Shown: positions 59,688-64,000 of the stretch, piece after piece
Position numbering within the stretch: the first letter of the stretch is position 1
How the letters are laid out: each line of letters starts with the position of its first letter
Assembly: GCF_012912005.1 (NCBI RefSeq)
Contig: NZ_JABBEA010000021.1
Coordinates: 23,248-87,247, forward strand
DNA length: 64,000 nucleotides
DNA from: Paenibacillus sp. SZ31
GTDB taxonomy: Bacteria; Bacillota; Bacilli; Paenibacillales; Paenibacillaceae
Reading direction: 5' to 3'
The notes under the pieces: model-generated
What the model saw: the letters and a program-made list of their open reading frames with translations, nothing else
Databases searched by the model: none
What the model was told of the DNA's origin: nothing
Program-made: the position numbers and the translations under genes

Positions 59688-61442
59688 ATGATCGGTTTTT
59701 TTAGAAAACGTTTGGTTGTACGCATTGTTGCAGTAGTTACACTGGTCATTACGATTATCGCCGTTGGAAGTATGCTGTTACAGGTGGCCAATATGAAGCT
59801 AGCTGCGCAGGAGGCCATTTCGAGTTACAATATCCAGATTGCTCAGAGTTATGTGAATCAGCTGGATACAGCATCTTATGCCGAGTTTGCCAAGGACCCC
59901 AAGGAGAATGACGAATTCTTGAAGATTCGTGATGAACTGGATGACTTTCGTGTAAGTATTGGTGCAATGTATGTGTATTTCGTCAAAATAGATGACAAAG
60001 GTACGCCACTTATTATGGTGGACGGCATGAAGGATGCAGATAAAGCCTCACCGATTAATGAAGTGACGGATGTGCCACAGGATGCTATTCAGAAGCTGTT
60101 GCAGGGGCAAACAGCCAGTTCTTCGATTATTAACAATGAGGAGTACGGCGACTATATTTCCTCTTACGCTCCGATGCTGGATAGTAATGGGGCTGTAACA
60201 GGTGTGATTGGTATCGATACGGCGGTATCGGTGATCGGAAGCATTGAGTCAGATATTATGAAATCGAGTATTCCTTTCTATGCCTTGTTGCTACTTATTA
60301 CACTTATAGGCATTGCCGTTGTCATGTGGTTTATCGTTAGGGGACTGCGACCACTTCAACCGCTGAAGGCGAGTGTGGAAAGAATGGCACAGGGTGAGCT
60401 TGCAGAAGCTAACCGAATTCTGACGTCGTATCGTTTGCGGAGTGAAGATGAGATTGGAACCACATACCAAGCGATGATACATATGTCGGGGAACTTGAAT
60501 AAGATCGTGAGTAACATGGTTGAAGGTGTAGCAGTAACCACAGATATTTTATCGGAATCAACCAAGGAATTTAATCACAGTACTGAAGAGATGCTCAAGA
60601 TGAGCAAGACGGTTGATCAGTCTGTTGAACAGATTAGGCAAGGTGCACATACGCAGAAGCAGGGTGCGAGCGATAGCGCGCATGCGATGGAAGAGATTGC
60701 AAAAGGCATAACGGATATATCTGAATCCTCGATGATTGTGTCGGATGCGGCAACAAGTGCACTTGCTACGGCGGAGTCGGGTAAACAGAGTATGACACTG
60801 ATGAAAACACAGATGGAGAGCATCTCGAATGTCTCAGGAGAAGTTGTAGCGATGGTTCAGGTGTTGAACAACTACTCCGAGGAAATTGGTGGTGCGCTGC
60901 ATACGGTTCGTGATTTTGCGAGTCAGACGAAGCTGCTTGCGCTTAATGCATCCATTGAGGCAGCACACGCAGGAGAACACGGCAAAGGTTTTGCGGTTGT
61001 AGCGGACGAAGTTCGGAAGCTTGCAGAGGCCTCAAGCACATCCATGGAACTGATCTCGAACCTGCTGCTTCGCATTCAACAAGAATCACAGCAGATTGGC
61101 TCACAGATGGGCGTTACCGCAACCGAGATAGGACAAGGGGTTACGATTACCGCAGAAGCGGAGCAAGCATTCGCCCATGTGGTTGATGCGTTCCAACTGG
61201 TGACCCGTCGTATTCAGGAAGTCTCCGCGGCGGCAGAGGAAATCTCGGCAGGATCGGAAGAGGCCGCAGCCTCAGTCAATACAATCTCGCAGATTTCAGC
61301 CGGGGTGTCGGATCATTCGGATGAAATCTATCGTTTGATGCGTGAACAATCGGCCATGTTCAACAGGGTGGCGCAGACCTCGACCATGCTGGAGCAGCAG
61401 ACCAACGAGATGAGCGAAGCCGTACGAAAAGTGAAAGTATAG
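59688..61442 (+). CDS. Methyl-accepting chemotaxis protein with a single extracellular sensor
   Basis: 584 residues. TM1 (about 10-32), a Cache-like extracellular domain (about 35-185; GAMYVYFVKIDDKGTP, GVIGIDTAVS), TM2 (about 192-215), HAMP (about 216-275) and the signalling domain with tip FASQTKLLALNASIEAAHAG. The sensor is shorter than that of the receptor at 7988 and is most like sCache. AAGAGGAG before the ATG. No chemotaxis partner genes adjoin. Ligand unknown. Confidence 0.9.
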   Translation: MIGFFRKRLVVRIVAVVTLVITIIAVGSMLLQVANMKLAAQEAISSYNIQIAQSYVNQLDTASYAEFAKDPKENDEFLKIRDELDDFRVSIGAMYVYFVKIDDKGTPLIMVDGMKDADKASPINEVTDVPQDAIQKLLQGQTASSSIINNEEYGDYISSYAPMLDSNGAVTGVIGIDTAVSVIGSIESDIMKSSIPFYALLLLITLIGIAVVMWFIVRGLRPLQPLKASVERMAQGELAEANRILTSYRLRSEDEIGTTYQAMIHMSGNLNKIVSNMVEGVAVTTDILSESTKEFNHSTEEMLKMSKTVDQSVEQIRQGAHTQKQGASDSAHAMEEIAKGITDISESSMIVSDAATSALATAESGKQSMTLMKTQMESISNVSGEVVAMVQVLNNYSEEIGGALHTVRDFASQTKLLALNASIEAAHAGEHGKGFAVVADEVRKLAEASSTSMELISNLLLRIQQESQQIGSQMGVTATEIGQGVTITAEAEQAFAHVVDAFQLVTRRIQEVSAAAEEISAGSEEAAASVNTISQISAGVSDHSDEIYRLMREQSAMFNRVAQTSTMLEQQTNEMSEAVRKVKV

Positions 61443-61518
61443 TTTGAGTTAGATGTAGTATAAGTAACGCAAGAAGTAGTTAGAAAAGAGTCTGGTTTGT
61501 TGTGTAACCATACAAAGC

Positions 61519-61591
61519 AAAAAAAGTGTTCCGCTTTTGTAGAAGTTGGTGTTCATCCAAAACTTCCTTCAAAGCGTGGAGCACTTTTTTT
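61519..61591. terminator. Long bidirectional hairpin terminator
   Basis: AAAAAAAGTG (61519-61528) pairs with CACTTTTTTT (61582-61591), continuing as an imperfect stem over GGA, CGCTTT and GAAGTT. It serves the chemoreceptor and the convergent LysR gene. Confidence 0.72.
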
Positions 61592-61597
61592 GTACAT

Positions 61598-62509
61598 TCA
61601 TACCATTAAATGATCCAGCTCAATTGCCTGTCTGAAGCGTCGGGCGAATCGTTCTGCGGCTACGGCGCACTCCTTGGATTCCGTCTGCACGAAGCCAATT
61701 TGCATTTTTGGCTGATCAATCCCAGCGATCTCAACCATCTTCACCAGACCTTCTTTCCATAATAGATTTTGGTGAAAGGAAAAGTCATGACCAATCGTGG
61801 CGGCAATATCGTTTCTTAATACCATATTGATCGCTTCTGAATTATTTGTTTTGAACAGAATGGACAGAGGCCCATGATCATAGGTGAATTCCTGGATAAA
61901 GTCTTCGATGAAACCGTCTCGATAGAGTGCCAGCTTGTGTTCTTTTAATTGATTAGGTGTAACACGGCTGTGCTTGGCAAGCTCAGACAGGTGATGCGTA
62001 CCGACGACCAGCTTGCCCGAGTACATGGGACTGAAGTGAAGTCCATCGAAATCCCGTAATTGTTTGGCATAGATCGCGATAAAGCCCAGATGGGTTTTGT
62101 TGTTGCGAATATCCTCAATAATTTCCATGGACCCTTTCTCTTCAATGGAGATGTTAAGTTGGGGGTGCTCATGCTTCATATCCGCAGCAGACTGGACAAG
62201 ATAGGGCATGACACTTGGAAAAGTAGCCACATGAAGCTCTCCGGTAAGAGAGGAGGCTTCGGCGTTCAGGGATTTCAATTCATCAATCCGCTGTAAAATG
62301 TCCAGTGCTTTGGCAATGAATTGTTTGCCTTCAGGAGTGGGATGAGTTCCCTGCCGCGAGCGTTCGAACAGGATCAAGCCCAGTTCTTTCTCCAGACGGT
62401 GAACCGATTGGCTAATCGCCGATTGCGTGACATGTAGATGCTCTGAGGCGGCGGAGAATGATTGCGTCTTCGCAATTTCAACGACATATTCGAGCTGTTC
62501 CAGATTCAT
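61598..62509 (-). CDS. LysR-type transcriptional regulator, divergent from bdhA
   Basis: 303 residues from the ATG at 62509 (GGAG eight bases upstream); the frame extends to 62551. Helix-turn-helix MNLEQLEYVVEIAKTQSFSA and HVTQSAISQSVHRLEKELGL, then an effector domain (GELHVATFPSVMPYLVQSA, NDIAATIGHDFSFH). CysL/AlsR-like architecture. Placed divergently from a butanediol dehydrogenase with an 18-bp palindrome close to its own start, so control of bdhA and of itself is likely. Effector unknown. Confidence 0.87.
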   Translation of the reverse strand: MNLEQLEYVVEIAKTQSFSAASEHLHVTQSAISQSVHRLEKELGLILFERSRQGTHPTPEGKQFIAKALDILQRIDELKSLNAEASSLTGELHVATFPSVMPYLVQSAADMKHEHPQLNISIEEKGSMEIIEDIRNNKTHLGFIAIYAKQLRDFDGLHFSPMYSGKLVVGTHHLSELAKHSRVTPNQLKEHKLALYRDGFIEDFIQEFTYDHGPLSILFKTNNSEAINMVLRNDIAATIGHDFSFHQNLLWKEGLVKMVEIAGIDQPKMQIGFVQTESKECAVAAERFARRFRQAIELDHLMV

Positions 62510-62537
62510 GATTTCATCTCCGTTTAGCATTAATATA

Positions 62538-62555
62538 ACTAATGTTAACATTAGT
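62538..62555. promoter_or_regulatory. 18-bp perfect palindrome upstream of the LysR gene
   Basis: ACTAATGTT-AACATTAGT, about 29 bases before the LysR start codon. Likely autoregulatory operator; the palindrome contains the AT-rich T-N11-A spacing. Confidence 0.6.
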
Positions 62556-62596
62556 ATCTATAAATATGAATAATACATGAACAGCGATATAATATA

Positions 62597-62626
62597 TAGA
62601 CAAGCTTTATAGTTCTTTACTATATA
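62597..62626 (+). promoter_or_regulatory. Candidate bdhA promoter
   Basis: TAGACA (62597-62602), 18-base spacer, TATATA (62621-62626). It would start the transcript near 62633, giving a leader of about 210 bases. Confidence 0.45.
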
Positions 62627-62642
62627 AGTAGAACTTTAACTT

Positions 62643-62795
62643 TTACACCAGAAACGCAGAGTGCAGAACCAATCTGAAGAAGCAGAGCGTGCGCCTTTAT
62701 CACCGGATTTTTCCCTTGCATCAAGGGAATGAAGAAAATCTGGGGATAAGAGTGATCGAAAGATGGTATTGCAATCAGCGTGCTCAGGTGTAACA
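62643..62795 (+). promoter_or_regulatory. Structured leader of bdhA (unknown RNA element)
   Basis: TTACACC (62643-62649 region) can pair with GGTGTAA (62786-62792 region), continued by GA/TC and GC/GC pairs past mismatches. Inside, a two-part hairpin spans 62697-62749: a 15-position outer stem with one mismatch and one wobble, and an inner perfect TCCCTTG-CAT-CAAGGGA. It resembles no riboswitch class that I recognise and no T run follows. Confidence 0.4.
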
Positions 62796-62842
62796 TATCT
62801 AGTTCAACTTATATAGACAATCATATAAAGGGGATGAACTTC

Positions 62843-63886
62843 ATGAAAGCAGCAGTATGGTACGGCCATAAAGACGTTCGTGTAGAAGAACGGGAAGTTC
62901 CGGTCTCTCAAGCAGGTCAGGTCAAAATCAAAGTGGAATATGCGGGGATCTGCGGCAGTGACTTGCATGCCTATCATCATGGTGTAGGGATTCAAGAAGG
63001 CGAGAATCATCCGCTCTCAGGACAGAAAGCACCGTTGACATTGGGTCATGAATTTGCAGGAACCGTGAGTGAATTGGGGAGTAATGTAAGCGGTATCAGT
63101 GTAGGTGACCGTGTTGTGGTAGAGCCGTTGTACCATTGTGGAAAATGTGAGTACTGTATCCAGGGGCGTTACAACCAATGTACTCAATTTGGATTCGTTG
63201 GACTGAATGGTGATGGTGGTTTTGCGGAGTACGTTGTTGTTGAAGCATATATGGTTCATCCCATCCCGGATAACGTCACTTTCGAAGAAGGTGCACTTGT
63301 AGAGCCTACAGCCGTAGCCTTTCACGCAGTTCGTCATAGCAAGCTAAAAGTGGGAAACAAGGTAGCCGTGTACGGAGCCGGCCCAATCGGATTATTGACC
63401 ATTCTGTCTGCCAAAGCTGCAGGCGCTTCTGAAATCTATGCAGTTGATGTATTTGAGGAACGTCTGGACCTGGCAGCCAAGCTGGGAGCTATTCCCGTGA
63501 ACAGTGCCAAAGTCAATGCAACCGAAGTGATTTTGCAACAATCGGGTGGCATCGATGTGGCCTATGAAGCAGCTGGTGTGCAGCCAACGATGGACAGCGC
63601 TATTGCGGTTGTCAAAAAAGGTGGAGAAGTCGTTGTCATCGCAGCGATTCCGAATCCGCTTCAAGTGAACTTCTTCGATCTTCTGGTCAAAGAGGCGAAC
63701 TTAACGGCAACGCTGGCATATCGCCACATTTTCCCTGAAGTAATTTCATTGATTGCGGAAGGATCGCTCGATGTGAAACAGGTCATCACCAAGAAAATCA
63801 AACTGGACGATATCGTGCAGGAAGGACTTGAACTGTTGATGAGCGACAAGAGCCATGCGAAGATTTTGGTGGAGATTGGCGGTTAA
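62843..63886 (+). CDS. bdhA: (R,R)-2,3-butanediol dehydrogenase
   Basis: 347-residue zinc-dependent medium-chain dehydrogenase interconverting acetoin and 2,3-butanediol with NAD(H); B. subtilis BdhA has nearly the same length. Catalytic zinc: Cys and His in GICGSDLHAYHH, GHEFAG and the Glu in LVEPTAVAFH. Structural zinc: CGKCEYCIQGRYNQC. NAD site VYGAGPIGLLTIL with Asp in AVDVFEERL. The ATG at 62843 has AAAGGGGAT; longer frames lie in the leader. Divergent LysR gene. A xylitol/sorbitol dehydrogenase role is less likely because of the YHHGVGIQEGENHPLSGQKAP loop (read in parts) typical of butanediol dehydrogenases. Confidence 0.88.
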   Translation: MKAAVWYGHKDVRVEEREVPVSQAGQVKIKVEYAGICGSDLHAYHHGVGIQEGENHPLSGQKAPLTLGHEFAGTVSELGSNVSGISVGDRVVVEPLYHCGKCEYCIQGRYNQCTQFGFVGLNGDGGFAEYVVVEAYMVHPIPDNVTFEEGALVEPTAVAFHAVRHSKLKVGNKVAVYGAGPIGLLTILSAKAAGASEIYAVDVFEERLDLAAKLGAIPVNSAKVNATEVILQQSGGIDVAYEAAGVQPTMDSAIAVVKKGGEVVVIAAIPNPLQVNFFDLLVKEANLTATLAYRHIFPEVISLIAEGSLDVKQVITKKIKLDDIVQEGLELLMSDKSHAKILVEIGG

Positions 63887-64000
63887 GCCTAAAAAATCAA
63901 TAGTGATGTATCATTTCAAATGCTATATAAGTTATTATGAACGAAAATGAGCTCCCCTTTATGCAAAACCGTGGGTTATCTTGGCAATACTGTCCCAGTA
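63887..64000 (+). other. Window end: possible start of another gene
   Basis: An ATG at 63937 opens a frame (MNENELPFMQNRGLSWQY...) that stays open to the window edge, but it has no ribosome binding site. It may equally be intergenic DNA. No terminator for bdhA is evident in this stretch. Confidence 0.2.

Larger units (their letters stand above)
62510..62842. other. LysR-bdhA intergenic region
   Basis: 333 bases containing the LysR palindrome, the candidate bdhA promoter and the structured leader, ending with AAAGGGGAT as the bdhA ribosome binding site. No small gene is supported; the frame open to 62780 is an upstream extension of bdhA. Confidence 0.5.

Noticed and set aside
59434..59691. 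85-codon frame upstream of the second chemoreceptor
   Set aside because: No ribosome binding site, begins inside the permease terminator, and has no recognisable protein features.
1..64000. CRISPR arrays, tRNA or rRNA genes, prophage or insertion-sequence transposases
   Set aside because: No regularly spaced repeats, no tRNA-like cloverleaf and no transposase, integrase or phage structural proteins were seen on either strand.

Overview
The window reads as a chromosomal segment of a Paenibacillus-like member of the Bacillales. The supporting signs are AGGAGG-type ribosome binding sites, frequent TTG and GTG starts, GlnR/TnrA and Fur boxes, B. subtilis-type gene sets (ykoEDC, metNIQ, nasBC, yclNOPQ-like, bdhA), a WXG100 protein, and many LysR regulators and glycoside hydrolases. 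The genus is inferred, not proven. No rRNA, tRNA, CRISPR array, phage or intact insertion sequence is visible.

Layout. 1-2.7 kb: end of a ykoE-ykoD-ykoC energy-coupling-factor transporter for thiamine or its pyrimidine precursor. 2.8-5.1 kb: an anchored beta-propeller protein. 5.3-7.6 kb: a metNIQ methionine importer whose ATPase lacks the usual C-terminal regulatory domain. 8-14.5 kb: signal transduction (chemoreceptor, lone PAS protein, hybrid histidine kinase, OmpR-type regulator). 14.7-16.9 kb: an MmyB-like regulator divergent from a fabF-like ketosynthase. 17-23 kb: nitrate assimilation, with narK divergent from nasBC. 23.3-28.7 kb: a small protein plus a 1656-residue DUF4132-type protein. 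29.3-33.7 kb: secreted GH3 and GH30 hydrolases. 33.9-36.7 kb: a WXG100 protein, a formate/nitrite channel and a colicin-immunity-like pair. 36.9-45.4 kb: redox enzymes, LysR regulators, a threonine-aldolase-like enzyme, a secreted metalloprotease-like protein and a SUKH protein. 44.4-48.6 kb: a PocR/AraC regulator with gldA-dhaKL. 49-52.9 kb: a Fur-controlled siderophore ABC transporter. 53.2-59.4 kb: AlaX, zinc-ribbon and GNAT genes and an amino acid permease. 59.7-63.9 kb: a second chemoreceptor and a LysR-bdhA divergent pair.

The most interesting locus is the 426-bp region between narK and nasBC. Both divergent promoters have a near-consensus -35/-10 whose -35 box is embedded in a perfect GlnR/TnrA box. 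Both transcripts then begin with a leader carrying two small hairpins with hexanucleotide loops of the form A-N-N-G-N-N. The second hairpin overlaps the 5' arm of an intrinsic terminator. That is the architecture of targets of ANTAR-domain antitermination proteins. The two leaders share loop sequences and spacing although they drive different genes, which suggests one RNA-binding nitrate-responsive antiterminator, encoded outside this window, acts on both. Other items to follow up are a 183-bp cluster of four hairpins (34946-35128), a short element with inverted terminal repeats (36797-36900), and a structured leader before bdhA.
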